A DNA stretch of 64,000 nucleotides from Nodularia sphaerocarpa UHCC 0038. Its GTDB lineage: Bacteria; Cyanobacteriota; Cyanobacteriia; Cyanobacteriales; Nostocaceae. The stretch is taken from positions 2,918,356-2,982,355 of the forward strand of contig NZ_CP060140.1 of assembly GCF_022376295.1 (NCBI RefSeq), in the 5' to 3' direction. Below, piece by piece: positions 1 through 12,833 of the stretch; the stretch's first letter is position 1, and the number at the start of each line of letters is the position of its first letter. The translations under genes were made by a program, and so were the position numbers. The notes under the pieces are model-generated. The model had not been told where the DNA came from and ran no database searches. It saw only the letters and a program-made list of their open reading frames with translations.

Positions 1-1257
1 ACTAAGTCGGGCGATCGCGCTTGGTCAAACCGTATTGCTAATATTTGGAATAAAACCACAAACCGCTTAGTAAAGCTCGTACCTGTAGAGCAAGTAACAC
101 AAACTATAGTTCAATGGTTTAGTGTGAGTGAAGCTGAGGTAGCAGAGATTTTGGCGACAGTTAGAGCCGAACTCCCAACCACAGAGGCTTTGCTAATTGG
201 TAAGCCCCAAGCTGGCAAAAGTTCCATTGTCCGGGGCTTAACGGGAGTATCTGCGGAAATTGTCGGTCAGGGATTTCGCCCCCACACTCAACATACCCAG
301 CGTTACGCCTATCCTTCTAGTGAACTACCGTTGCTGATTTTTACGGATACGGTGGGACTGGGAGACGTGAATCAGGATACTCAAGCGGTTATTCAGGATT
401 TGATTAATGATTTACAAGAATCGACTCGTCGGGCTAGAGTCCTGATTTTGACTGTAAAAATCAATGATTTCGCCACCGAGACATTGCGACAAATTGCGGA
501 AAAACTTCGTCAGCAGTACCCAGAGATTCCCTGTCTGCTGGCTGTTACCTGTTTACATGAAGTTTATCCCCCCAGTACAGCTGACCATCCTGAGTATCCA
601 CCAGACTATGAGGAAGTCAACCGCGCCTTTACAGCCATTGAGGAAGCTTTTACAGGATTATACGATCGCTCTGTCCTGATTGACTTCACTTTAGAAGAAG
701 ATGGCTATCATCCTGTATTTTATGGCTTAGAAGTATTACGGGATTCCCTGGCGGAACTACTTCCAGAAGCAGAAGCCGGTGCAATTTATCAGTTATTAGA
801 CGATGCAGCTGGTAAGCAACTGGGTGATATTTACCGGGATGCTGGTCGGCGTTACATTCTCCCATTTTCGATTATGGCAGCGGCCTTGGCGGCTGTACCA
901 TTACCATTTGCTACTATGCCAGTTTTAACTTCCTTACAAGTCTCAATGGTGGGTCTGCTAGGTAAATTATATGGGCAAACGCTGACTCCATCACAGGCAG
1001 GAGGTGTTGTTAGTGCGATCGCAGGTGGTTTTTTAGCCCAAGCTGTTGCACGAGAGTTAATCAAATTTGTGCCTGGTTTCGGTAGCGTCATCGCTGCTTC
1101 TTGGGCTGCTGCTTACACATGGGCGCTGGGAGAAGGTGCTTGTGTTTATTTTGGTGACTTGATGGGTGGTAAAAAACCCGATCCTCAGAAAATTCAAGCG
1201 GTGATGAAAGAGGCTTTTCAGAAAGCACAGCAAATGTTTAAAGGTATTAAAACCTGA
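1..1257 (+). CDS. GTPase-like protein with C-terminal DUF697 domain (5' end outside window)
   Basis: The frame is open from base 1, so the N-terminus lies outside the window; the GTG at 124 is only an internal candidate start. Counting from that GTG, a P-loop (G26-x4-GKS) and a DTVG switch-II motif near residue 75 mark a TRAFAC-type GTPase domain. The C-terminal third has a hydrophobic helical region rich in Ala/Leu/Val, matching the YcjF/DUF697 domain that follows such GTPases in cyanobacteria. Membrane association is likely from the helices. The cellular role is unknown. It could be part of a longer protein with further N-terminal domains. Stop is TGA at 1255. Confidence 0.75.
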   Translation, partial: TKSGDRAWSNRIANIWNKTTNRLVKLVPVEQVTQTIVQWFSVSEAEVAEILATVRAELPTTEALLIGKPQAGKSSIVRGLTGVSAEIVGQGFRPHTQHTQRYAYPSSELPLLIFTDTVGLGDVNQDTQAVIQDLINDLQESTRRARVLILTVKINDFATETLRQIAEKLRQQYPEIPCLLAVTCLHEVYPPSTADHPEYPPDYEEVNRAFTAIEEAFTGLYDRSVLIDFTLEEDGYHPVFYGLEVLRDSLAELLPEAEAGAIYQLLDDAAGKQLGDIYRDAGRRYILPFSIMAAALAAVPLPFATMPVLTSLQVSMVGLLGKLYGQTLTPSQAGGVVSAIAGGFLAQAVARELIKFVPGFGSVIAASWAAAYTWALGEGACVYFGDLMGGKKPDPQKIQAVMKEAFQKAQQMFKGIKT

Positions 1258-1400
1258 AAATCATTAGAGAAACACAATATACAGCGATTTTCAGCTAAAT
1301 GAACCATATTTTTATGTCTCACGCATCAGCGAAGCACGAAGTGCGTTAGGCACAAAGGGGCAAAGGAAGAAAGAAATACAGATATCAGCGTGTGGTCTAA

Positions 1401-1469
1401 ATACATGAAAACTGCTGTAAGTAATTTGTTTAACTCTTCCTCTCTGCGACTCTGCGCCTCTGCGTGACA
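1401..1469. repeat. Dispersed repeat with GCGCCTCTGCG motif
   Basis: The gap 1258-1506 holds no gene. It carries an 18-bp block at 1401-1418 that recurs exactly at 63162-63179, and a run of TCTGCG/CCTCTGCG units at about 1440-1468. Related CGCAGAGG/CGCAAAGG units occur at 51340, 53480, 59212 and 63114. Short frames across it are composition artefacts. Confidence 0.6.
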
Positions 1470-1506
1470 AAAACTGATCTCTTGATTCACCAACCAACTT
1501 CTGTCA

Positions 1507-3864
1507 TCAAAAAACCGAAGATTTATTTTCAGATGCTTGAACAAAAGCCTCAAATTGACCGTTGGGTGTCCATTGGATAGCGCCGTCATCTCTAGTAAAA
1601 AATAATTGTGTCTGGTTTTTACTCAATTCAGACAGAGTTTTTGAATCAACATTACCATAAGAGGCGATCGCCACCTGTGGTTGAAACATTTGTACTAACT
1701 CTCTTAAAGACTGAGGGCTACACCACAACACTTGCGGACGCAGCAAGCTTCCCGCTTTATATAGCTGTTCCACTTCTTGAGACTTAACATTACCTACCAA
1801 TAGCCAATTCTGACCTTGGATTTGAAATTGTAAAACAGGTAACTGCTCATTAATTAACTGAGCCACCGCCGAACCAGTATTTACTGTTTGACCGGGTGCT
1901 AAAGGCTGATAGATTCCTTGTTGCTTTTGGACTTCCTGTTGAATTGCCTGAATAGCAGTGGTACTTTTTACATTGGGTGAATATTCATAAAAATTTTTAA
2001 TCGGTAAAGTTTGCAGCAGTTCTAACCAAGCGTTGCTATCTTGATATTTAAAATTACTAGCAATCGCCCAATCTATGTGATTAACGCCCTGCTGTTGTAG
2101 AAATGGTAGAATTGTGAAGCGTCCAGTCCCCTGATCTCCACTATTAATCAGCGTCACTTTTCCTCGGTCTTGAATGACTACAACTGGTTCTGTACCTGCT
2201 GCTAAAACGGTAATTCTAAATAATGTATTTGTATAATACCAAGATGGCATCAGCACCAAACTAATAGCCATTAAACCTGCGAACCACCAGCGTTTCTGCC
2301 ACCAACGTATCAGCCAAACCGAAATAACCACTGCATATATCCCTAGTAACTGCCACGTAGAGATACTTCCCACACTGAGAGAATTACCCGGTAAGTTATT
2401 AAATGATTCGACTAATTTAATCAACCAATCAGTAGGGTAATATAATACACCAGCCAAAGCGCTGCCACCACCAGGCCAAACTAATGCGGCGATCGCACTA
2501 ATAATCCCACCTATACTAATAGTTGCAATCAAAGGTGTGCTGATGATATTCAGTAGCACACCATAAGCAGGCATAACCCCAAATACATAAAGTTGCAGAG
2601 GTAAAGTCCAAATTGTAGCAGCCAGAGGAACAGCAATTAAAGAGGCAATCGCCAGTGGTAGCCAATCTAAGCGTTTCACAAGTGCCGGAACTGTGACAAT
2701 TAACCCTAGCGTGGCTAAAAAACTCAATTGAAAGCCTAAATCCCAAATCCACAAAGGGTTAATCAACAATAATATAGTTGCAGCCAAAAGCAGAGAGCCA
2801 AATTGTTTAACCTTTCTTTTTAATAGCAAACCAACTAACGCCGCAAAACCCATAATTACAGCACGCAGTACAGAAGGCTGGAACCCTGTTAAACTCAGGA
2901 AAATAATTAACGCCAAACAGCCAAAAGTAAATTGTGTTCCCTTAGATGCCCGCCTTGTCAGCTGTAGAATTAAACCCAAGACCAGAGAAACGTGAAATCC
3001 TGAAGCAGCCAAAGTGTGAGCCAAACCAGCTTTCACAAACAAATCACGGATATCGTAGGGTAAATCAACCGCCCTACTACCCAGAACCATTGCACTAACA
3101 AGGGGACCTGCTGGAACACCTAACCAACGAACTTGCGATCGCACAATGCGTTGCCGAACTTGCCACCATCCCCATTTACGTTCATCATACTGATCAAGAA
3201 CATTAATCTGTCTGCCAGTCAAACCAGCAAATATTCCCTGCTGCTTGAGAAACTTCTGAAAATCGAAAGCACCAGGATTGGATGCAGTTCTCGGCTTGTA
3301 TAAAACTCCAGTCACCGCAATTTGTTGACCAGGATATAACCCAGTAGCCTGAAGTATTGGTACTGTCACATATAATTTACCTGTCACGCCCTTAGAAACA
3401 TCTACCGGGCCAGTTTCATTTTTCACCTCATCCAGTTGAGTAGCCGCTAACACAAATTGACCTCGTTGGCTACGAGTCAAACGGGGATTACTCGCCACCT
3501 CCCCACGCACAATCACCAATTGTTGTTGATTACCGTTATTTTCCGCCGTAATAAACGTACTTATATCATTTTCATTTGGTTGTGGCGATCGCCATTGAAA
3601 ATAGAAAGTTGCTAACAACCCCACCAACCCAGCAACCAGCCATATTCTAGGATGAGGAACATTTTGCCAAATACTAGGAACAGCCTGAGTTTTACCATTA
3701 GCATTTTCTGATTTTTGAGCAAATCGCCCTAATCTGCGTCTTCCAAACAGAACCGCTCCCACAACCCCAAAACCCAGAACCCAAAACCCACCCCCAGGAA
3801 CACCCGTCAACAGCAATCCCAGAATAAAGCCAAGACAGATAAACACACCACTTGTCTGTATCAT
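1507..3864 (-). CDS. comEC: ComEC/Rec2-family competence membrane protein
   Basis: 785 aa, ATG start. N-terminal transmembrane helices lead into an OB-fold-like DUF4131 region (about 115-210). The polytopic Competence domain (about 235-510) contains the family signature ASGFHVSLVLGL. The C-terminal part (about 560-785) is positioned like the metallo-beta-lactamase domain of ComEC, but its key motifs are gone: the expected SHxHxDHxGG is SNFKYQDSN and the expected DTG is NSG. In this family the protein forms the inner-membrane channel for single-stranded DNA uptake. The degenerate C-domain suggests no nuclease activity here. It appears monocistronic, transcribed away from glyQ. Confidence 0.88.
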   Translation of the reverse strand: MIQTSGVFICLGFILGLLLTGVPGGGFWVLGFGVVGAVLFGRRRLGRFAQKSENANGKTQAVPSIWQNVPHPRIWLVAGLVGLLATFYFQWRSPQPNENDISTFITAENNGNQQQLVIVRGEVASNPRLTRSQRGQFVLAATQLDEVKNETGPVDVSKGVTGKLYVTVPILQATGLYPGQQIAVTGVLYKPRTASNPGAFDFQKFLKQQGIFAGLTGRQINVLDQYDERKWGWWQVRQRIVRSQVRWLGVPAGPLVSAMVLGSRAVDLPYDIRDLFVKAGLAHTLAASGFHVSLVLGLILQLTRRASKGTQFTFGCLALIIFLSLTGFQPSVLRAVIMGFAALVGLLLKRKVKQFGSLLLAATILLLINPLWIWDLGFQLSFLATLGLIVTVPALVKRLDWLPLAIASLIAVPLAATIWTLPLQLYVFGVMPAYGVLLNIISTPLIATISIGGIISAIAALVWPGGGSALAGVLYYPTDWLIKLVESFNNLPGNSLSVGSISTWQLLGIYAVVISVWLIRWWQKRWWFAGLMAISLVLMPSWYYTNTLFRITVLAAGTEPVVVIQDRGKVTLINSGDQGTGRFTILPFLQQQGVNHIDWAIASNFKYQDSNAWLELLQTLPIKNFYEYSPNVKSTTAIQAIQQEVQKQQGIYQPLAPGQTVNTGSAVAQLINEQLPVLQFQIQGQNWLLVGNVKSQEVEQLYKAGSLLRPQVLWCSPQSLRELVQMFQPQVAIASYGNVDSKTLSELSKNQTQLFFTRDDGAIQWTPNGQFEAFVQASENKSSVF

Positions 3865-3898
3865 AAGTCACTCATAAAAAAACTTACTTGTTCGTAGT

Positions 3899-3916
3899 AA
3901 GGGCTTTAGCCCTTAA
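3899..3916. repeat. Short palindrome AAGGGCT-TT-AGCCCTT
   Basis: A perfect 7-bp stem with a 2-nt loop just upstream of comEC. Such GGGCTTTAGCCC palindromes are common intergenic repeats in Nostocales. No run of T follows, so a terminator role is doubtful. Confidence 0.5.
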
Positions 3917-4243
3917 AACCCCGAATACTAAACAACTAACTACAAACCACAAACTTCTATTTATGGTTAAGCGGATATAACATACAGTTGATTTAGAGAC
4001 TTAAAAATAAAAAAATATCCCCAAATATCTTGTGAAGGGGGCAGATTTGCCCCCTAATCAGTGATTTATACCTGTTGAAAAGTCCTAATCTGCTCTGGCT
4101 CCAAAAATCAAGTGAAAATAAGGAAAATTAAACACCTCATCTTCCTTCTTTTCGGTCTTAGGAATATGAATTAAAAAACATTCAAATCTGGTTTTTCACT
4201 CACCCCGCCTTTAAAGTACGTTAAATTCTCCCCTCTCCATACC

Positions 4244-4403
4244 AAGGCTTAGGTGTACACAGATCCTGAACCAAAGAGAGTTTCCAGTCCTAAAAACAGA
4301 ATTTAACCGTAAATCCAGTTCCCCTCCTCGCTTGCGGGGAGGGGTTAGGGGTGGGGTATGACACAACAGAGAATTTCCCGACTTGTGTGTACACGGTAGC
4401 CTT
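4244..4403. mobile_element. MITE-like element inserted in a dispersed hairpin repeat
   Basis: The 611-base gap 3865-4475 has no gene. Within it, inverted ends AAGGCT-N3-GTGTACACA face each other at 4244-4261 and 4386-4403, matching at 15 of 18 positions. The 8-mer TACCAAGG is present at both junctions (4240-4247 and 4403-4410). Removing the insert rebuilds a perfect 9-bp hairpin, CCCCTCTCC / GGAGAGGGG. That makes this an insertion of about 155-160 bp into an older repeat. Exact ends are ambiguous: either an 8-bp target duplication, or a 3-bp ACC duplication with longer inverted ends. There is no coding capacity. Confidence 0.6.
4321..4344. repeat. 24-bp hairpin repeat, copy 1 (inverse of 14022-14045)
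   Basis: An imperfect C/G-rich hairpin inside the MITE-like element. It is the exact reverse complement of the 24 bp at 14022-14045. This is an intergenic repeat family, often followed by TTAGGGGTGGGG. Confidence 0.7.
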
Positions 4404-4475
4404 ACCAAGGAGAGGGGTTGGGGGTGAGGTTCTGTATTTTATTAAATCCACATTCCTCTTAATACATTACCAAAC

Positions 4476-5354
4476 TTAAACTGCCATCCCCTTCAGCAAA
4501 GGAAAACCCAACCTTTCCCGTTGCTCAACATATAGATGAGCCACCTTCCGAGCCAAATGACGAATCCTCCCAATATAACGAGTTCTCTCCGTCACCGAAA
4601 TCACACCCCTAGCATCCAGCAAATTAAACGTGTGCGAACACTTCATCACATAATCCAAACTCGGTACAACCAACCCACGCTCAGTTAATTGACTAGCTTC
4701 CTGCTCATATAAAGTAAACAGTGTCAGCAGCAACTCAGGATTCGACCCCTCAAAATTGTAAGTACACTGCTCAATCTCACTTTGCAGAAAAACATCACCA
4801 TAAGTAATAGTGTCCGTCCAATCAATCTTAGTAATAGCTTCCACCTGCTGGAGATACATCACCAGACGCTCCAACCCGTAAGTAATTTCAATAGATACAG
4901 GACGACAATCAATTCCCCCACACTGTTGGAAATAGGTAAATTGAGTAATTTCCATCCCATCTAACCAGACTTCCCAACCAGTACCCCAAGCGCCCACCGT
5001 CGCATCTTCCCAGTTATCCTCCACAAACCGGACATCGTGATCTTCTGGACGAATCCCCAAAACCCTTAAAGAATCGAGATAAATATCTTGAATATTATCC
5101 GGTGACGGCTTAATCAAAACTTGGTACTGATAATAATGTTGAAAACGATTAGGATTTTCGCCGTAACGACCATCAGTAGGACGACGACATGGTTCAACAT
5201 AAGCAACAGACCAAGGTTCCGGCCCCAACGCCCTTAAAAATGTATGAGGGTTTTTAGTACCCGCCCCCTTCTCAATATCGTAAGGCTGGGCAATTAAGCA
5301 ACCACGTTCACCCCAAAACTGATGCAATAAACTAATGACAGACTGAAAATTCAC
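4476..5354 (-). CDS. glyQ: Glycyl-tRNA synthetase alpha subunit
   Basis: 292 aa, the usual length for the alpha subunit of the bacterial (alpha2beta2) enzyme, which charges tRNA-Gly. It opens with the conserved MNFQ...FWGERGC segment and contains the family blocks EPCRRPTDGRYGENPNR and GWEVWLDGMEITQFTYFQQ. The start is GTG at 5354, supported by a GGGAGG Shine-Dalgarno about 8 nt upstream; the nearest upstream ATG is followed at once by a stop. The partner glyS is not in the window, as is common in cyanobacteria, where the two subunits are unlinked. Confidence 0.96.
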   Translation of the reverse strand: MNFQSVISLLHQFWGERGCLIAQPYDIEKGAGTKNPHTFLRALGPEPWSVAYVEPCRRPTDGRYGENPNRFQHYYQYQVLIKPSPDNIQDIYLDSLRVLGIRPEDHDVRFVEDNWEDATVGAWGTGWEVWLDGMEITQFTYFQQCGGIDCRPVSIEITYGLERLVMYLQQVEAITKIDWTDTITYGDVFLQSEIEQCTYNFEGSNPELLLTLFTLYEQEASQLTERGLVVPSLDYVMKCSHTFNLLDARGVISVTERTRYIGRIRHLARKVAHLYVEQRERLGFPLLKGMAV

Positions 5355-5467
5355 GCTCTACCCTCCCATAAACAGCAAAGTGCATAAACTATTGTTGCCT
5401 ACAACCTAGCACTGTGGGGAGTTTCAGGCGCACAAAAAAATAAATTCCAAATAAATTGAAAAAACAG

Positions 5468-5496
5468 TTGACAAAGATAGGAGCGCTCGTTATATT
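5468..5496 (+). promoter_or_regulatory. rRNA operon promoter (TTGACA-17-TATATT)
   Basis: A consensus sigma-70 type -35 at 5468-5473 and a -10 at 5491-5496, spaced by 17 bp, about 175 bp upstream of 16S rRNA. The 8-bp inverted repeat GCGCTCGT (5483-5490) / ACGAGCGC (5514-5521) brackets the -10 and the probable start point near 5503, so it could act as an operator or shape the initially transcribed region. Confidence 0.8.
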
Positions 5497-5548
5497 AGAT
5501 AAGTGCCTGAGAGACGAGCGCCAAAGAGCGGCGTTTTAAAGACACACC

Positions 5549-5577
5549 GAACCTTGAAAATATTATAGTTTGAAAGC
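5549..5577 (+). promoter_or_regulatory. rRNA leader: boxA-like element and 5' arm of 16S processing stalk
   Basis: GAACCTTGAAAA at 5549-5560 matches the boxA antitermination element and is repeated before 23S at 7678-7689. TATAGTTTGAAAGC at 5564-5577 is perfectly complementary (14 bp) to 7250-7263 downstream of 16S. This forms the long stem normally cut by RNase III. Confidence 0.75.
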
Positions 5578-5670
5578 AATTATACAGCAAATATTGCGCG
5601 TCAAGTCAATAAAATAACGAGACTAAAGTTAAAAAACAGTAGTCAAGAAAGAGCTATAAACAAACAAACC

Positions 5671-7160
<1,490 letters not shown>

Positions 7161-7280
7161 AGGGAGACCGAATCCACTCAAACATCGAAAACAAATTGTG
7201 ATTAGATACTGAGTTGGTCATTCCTAGGTCGGTCGCGAGTATTTGTTGAGCTTTCAAACTATAGATTTGGTTCGGATAAT

Positions 7281-7354
<74 letters not shown>

Positions 7355-7360
7355 CCTGAA

Positions 7361-7437
7361 ATCAGTTAACAGTCAACAGTCAACAGTGGTCAGTAAAAAA
7401 CTTGATAACTGGTAACTGATAACTGATAACTGACTGA
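7361..7437. repeat. Heptamer repeats between the two spacer tRNAs
   Basis: Tandem CAACAGT units (7367-7386) and AACTGAT units (7410-7437), partly complementary to each other, separate tRNA-Ile from tRNA-Ala. Related GATAACT units recur at 63184-63204. Such STRRs are known from Nostocales rRNA spacers and make spacer length variable between operons. Confidence 0.75.
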
Positions 7438-7438
7438 T

Positions 7439-7511
7439 GGGGGTTTAGCTCAGTTGGTAGAGCGCCTGCTTTGCAAGCAGGATGTCAGCGGTTCGAGTCC
7501 GCTAATCTCCA
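7439..7511 (+). tRNA. trnA-UGC: tRNA-Ala (anticodon TGC)
   Basis: Acceptor GGGGGTT pairs with AATCTCC (two G-T wobbles). The D-arm is GCTCAGTTGGTAGAGC, the anticodon stem-loop is CCTGC-TTTGCAA-GCAGG with anticodon TGC at 7472-7474, and the T-arm is AGCGG-TTCGAGT-CCGCT. The first G is taken at 7439, overlapping the end of the repeat tract. Confidence 0.97.
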
Positions 7512-7677
7512 CCTTGTGTAAAATCGCAAAAAAATCATATCGTTAATTGTCAAACCAGACAAAAAATAGATATAATAATTTTTGTGGTCGTTAGCACAGT
7601 ATGATAAAATAATAGATCGGGGAAGATTCAGCAATTGATTGATAGAACAATCGAACTGCTGGGTGATTATCCAGCCA

Positions 7678-7707
7678 GAACCTTGAAAACTGCATAGTAA
7701 CGCGAAA
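7678..7707 (+). promoter_or_regulatory. Spacer boxA and 5' arm of 23S processing stalk
   Basis: A second GAACCTTGAAAA boxA lies at 7678-7689. The following 18 nt (7690-7707) are complementary, with one wobble, to 10680-10697 after 23S. They form the 23S processing stem. Confidence 0.75.
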
Positions 7708-7827
7708 AAAAGCAGGCAGACGAATTGGAGTCCTGAGTGCTTCGAGACTGAGTGCTGAGTCAAATCAGTGCCAAGAAAGAAGTAAACAGAACGAAGAAAA
7801 GTTTGCAGAAAAACACCAATGTAAATG

Positions 7828-10656
<2,829 letters not shown>

Positions 10657-10774
10657 CACACCATTTGGTGATGTATTTATTTCGCGTTACTGTGCAGCCT
10701 TCAGGGTTTTGTAAATTTTAGATTTTAGATTTTGGATTCATACCTTCAATCTAAAATCCAAAATCGCCAAGTTT

Positions 10775-10893
10775 TCCTGGTGTTTATTGCGCGGTGGAAC
10801 CACACTGATCCCTTCCCGAACTCAGAGGTGAAACGCTGCTGCGGCGACGATAGTTTTGGGGTAGCCCTCTGCAAAAATAGCTCGATGCCAGGT
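10775..10893 (+). rRNA. rrf: 5S ribosomal RNA
   Basis: TCCTGGTG at the 5' end pairs with TGCCAGG at the 3' end. The internal ACCACACTGATCCCTTCCCGAACTC block is diagnostic. Length is about 119 nt. The 23S-5S spacer contains AT-rich TTTTAGATT units and a near-inverted copy (10717-10766), another local repeat insertion. Confidence 0.94.
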
Positions 10894-10908
10894 TTATATA
10901 TACAAAAT

Positions 10909-10947
10909 AAAAGCCTCTTCTGTCATGGAAGGGGCTTTTGTTTTTTT
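10909..10947 (+). terminator. Rho-independent terminator of the rRNA operon
   Basis: AAAGCCTCTTC and GGAAGGGGCTTTT form a GC-containing stem with a 5-6 nt loop, followed by a run of seven T. It lies 15 bp after 5S. Confidence 0.85.
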
Positions 10948-11046
10948 ATCTTTGCTTGTTTTTTCAAGTGAAGGCGGAATTATGATTAAACCACAAAAAG
11001 TATCTGATATAAACTCAGTATCTAGATTGAGGATTGGAAATAAAAT

Positions 11047-12075
11047 ATGTGGATATCTCCAGAATATAAAAAGAAAAGAGTTGGGAAGGCAGGTGAAGTA
11101 TTAATAGGTGAAAGTTTTGAGAACTTGACAGCAGATGAAGCACTAATAATTTTAAGCAACTGGCGGAGTTCACACGCTTACCCATTAAACAGTATACAAA
11201 ACTCACTTAGATATAAAGTAAAACAAATATAGAAAGCGAAGGGAATAGAAGAAGATTACTTAATAGCACAAAGACTTAAAAGAATATCTTCAATAAAAAA
11301 CAAACTGAAAAGATTCCCAGAAATGAAACTTCATAGAATGCAAGATATTGGAGGATGCAGAGCAATATTATTGGATAACAAATTAATTTATCAATTGAAA
11401 GATGAGATAGTAAACAAGGAAAATTTTAATATAATTAAAGAATATGATTATATTGAAAAACCAAAAGATACAGGATATAAAGGTATTCATTTAATATCAG
11501 AGTATTGTGGCAGAAAAGAATCCTTTGAGGGATTGAAAATAGAAATCCAACTAAGAAGTAAACTTCAGCATTACTGGGCGACAGGAGTAGAAATAATAGG
11601 AACATTTACAAATCAGCAACTAAAAGCAGGTATAGGAGAGCAAAAATGGTGATTATTTTTTCAATTAGTTAGTTCTTTAATATCAAACCTTGAAAAAAAT
11701 GAGCCGATTAATGCTGAGAAAGCAAGAAATTTAAAGCAATTAGATGAAGAACTAAAAGTTTTGGAGAAGTTGACTACTTATACTGTTTTTGCAAATTTTA
11801 CAGAACAAATAGAAAAAACAAAAGGAAGATTTTTATTGATGCTTGACATAGATAATAGAACAGTAAATATTGAAAACTTTAATAATAACCAATTATCAGA
11901 AGCAACAGAAAAATATATGGAGCTTGAACAAAAACGCCAAAAAGAAAATATTGATATCGTATTAGTTTAAGCTAAATCAATCCAGGATCTTAAAAAAGGT
12001 TATCCAAATTATTTTGCTGATTCAACATCATTAATGGAATATTTATTATTGTTTATTGGCAAAGAAAAAACATAA
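11047..12075 (+). pseudogene. Broken RelA/SpoT-domain (alarmone synthetase) gene
   Basis: One reading frame of about 343 codons keeps family similarity from end to end but is cut by three stops: TAG at 11230, TGA at 11650 and TAA at 11968. Upstream of the first stop is WISPEY...VGKAGEVLI; then the synthetase blocks KLHRMQDIGGCRAIL, the YKGIHL motif and KIEIQLRSKLQHYWA; the tail GYPNYFAD follows the third stop. These resemble stand-alone RelA/SpoT-domain proteins of about 350 aa that transfer pyrophosphate to nucleotides. No frameshift is needed to join the pieces. The region is clearly more A/T-rich than its neighbours, suggesting acquisition followed by recent decay. It lies directly behind the rRNA operon terminator. 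Function is probably lost. Confidence 0.82.
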
Positions 12076-12223
12076 CTAAATACGTAGATATGAACTTACT
12101 AGAACCCCACTGCTCACCTAACAGGTGGATTACTTGAGGGGGCGACAAGCATGGTCAAAACAAGATAAGCATAGCATTTCAGTAGTACCTGTAGTTAAAA
12201 ATTGGCTTACTCACCAAGTATAA

Positions 12224-12823
12224 CTACCTGTATATATGTAAAGCTACAAATTTAATGACATCTGCTAACCCTGCTTGAGTCTTTAAATTGGTAAAAATAA
12301 AAGGTTTATCACCGCGCATTTTCTGAGTATCTCTTTTCATTACGTCTAAATCTGCTCCTACATAGGGCGCAAGGTCAATTTTATTAATCACTAATAAGTC
12401 AGATTTAGTTATACCGGGGCCGCCTTTGCGGGGAATTTTATCACCAGCCGCTACATCGATGACGTAAATTGTTAAATCTACTAATTCGGGACTAAAAGTA
12501 GCTGCTAAATTATCGCCGCCACTTTCCAAAAAAACCAAATCTAAATCAATAAATTGGTTTTCTAATTGTTCAATAGCAGCCAAATTCATGGAAGCATCTT
12601 CACGAATTGCTGTGTGAGGACAACCGCCAGTTTCCACTCCCAAAATTCGATCGCTTGTCAAGGACTGAGAACGCACTAAAAACTGAGCATCCTCTTGGGT
12701 ATAAATATCATTGGTAACTACAGCAATTTGATACTGTTCACGCAAAGCTTTACACAAAGCATCAACTAAAGCTGTCTTTCCCGAACCCACCGGGCCAGCC
12801 ACCCCAACACGCAATGCACTCAT
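12224..12823 (-). CDS. ureG: Urease accessory GTPase UreG
   Basis: 199 aa from ATG 12823, preceded by AGAGAGAGGAC 10 nt after the ureF stop. An upstream in-frame extension to 12919 overlaps ureF and is unlikely. P-loop GPVGSGKT at residues 10-17, the CPH nickel-site motif in GGCPHTAIREDAS, and ESGGDNLAATFSPEL are hallmark UreG blocks. GTP hydrolysis by UreG drives nickel delivery to apo-urease with UreE, UreF and UreD. Last gene of ureEFG. The urease structural genes and ureD are not in the window. Confidence 0.97.
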   Translation of the reverse strand: MSALRVGVAGPVGSGKTALVDALCKALREQYQIAVVTNDIYTQEDAQFLVRSQSLTSDRILGVETGGCPHTAIREDASMNLAAIEQLENQFIDLDLVFLESGGDNLAATFSPELVDLTIYVIDVAAGDKIPRKGGPGITKSDLLVINKIDLAPYVGADLDVMKRDTQKMRGDKPFIFTNLKTQAGLADVIKFVALHIYR

Positions 12824-12833
12824 TGTCCTCTCT

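Noticed and set aside
1312..1589. Two overlapping frames at the 3' side of comEC
   Set aside because: They run through the CTCTGCG repeat and overlap comEC out of frame.
10982..11104. 40-codon frame starting at ATG 10982, just before the RelA/SpoT remnant
   Set aside because: It is in a different frame from the conserved domain and ends quickly, with no similarity seen.
11650..11652. Recoding of the TGA in the RelA/SpoT frame as selenocysteine
   Set aside because: TAG and TAA stops also interrupt the frame, no SECIS-like hairpin was seen, and the site is not a catalytic position.
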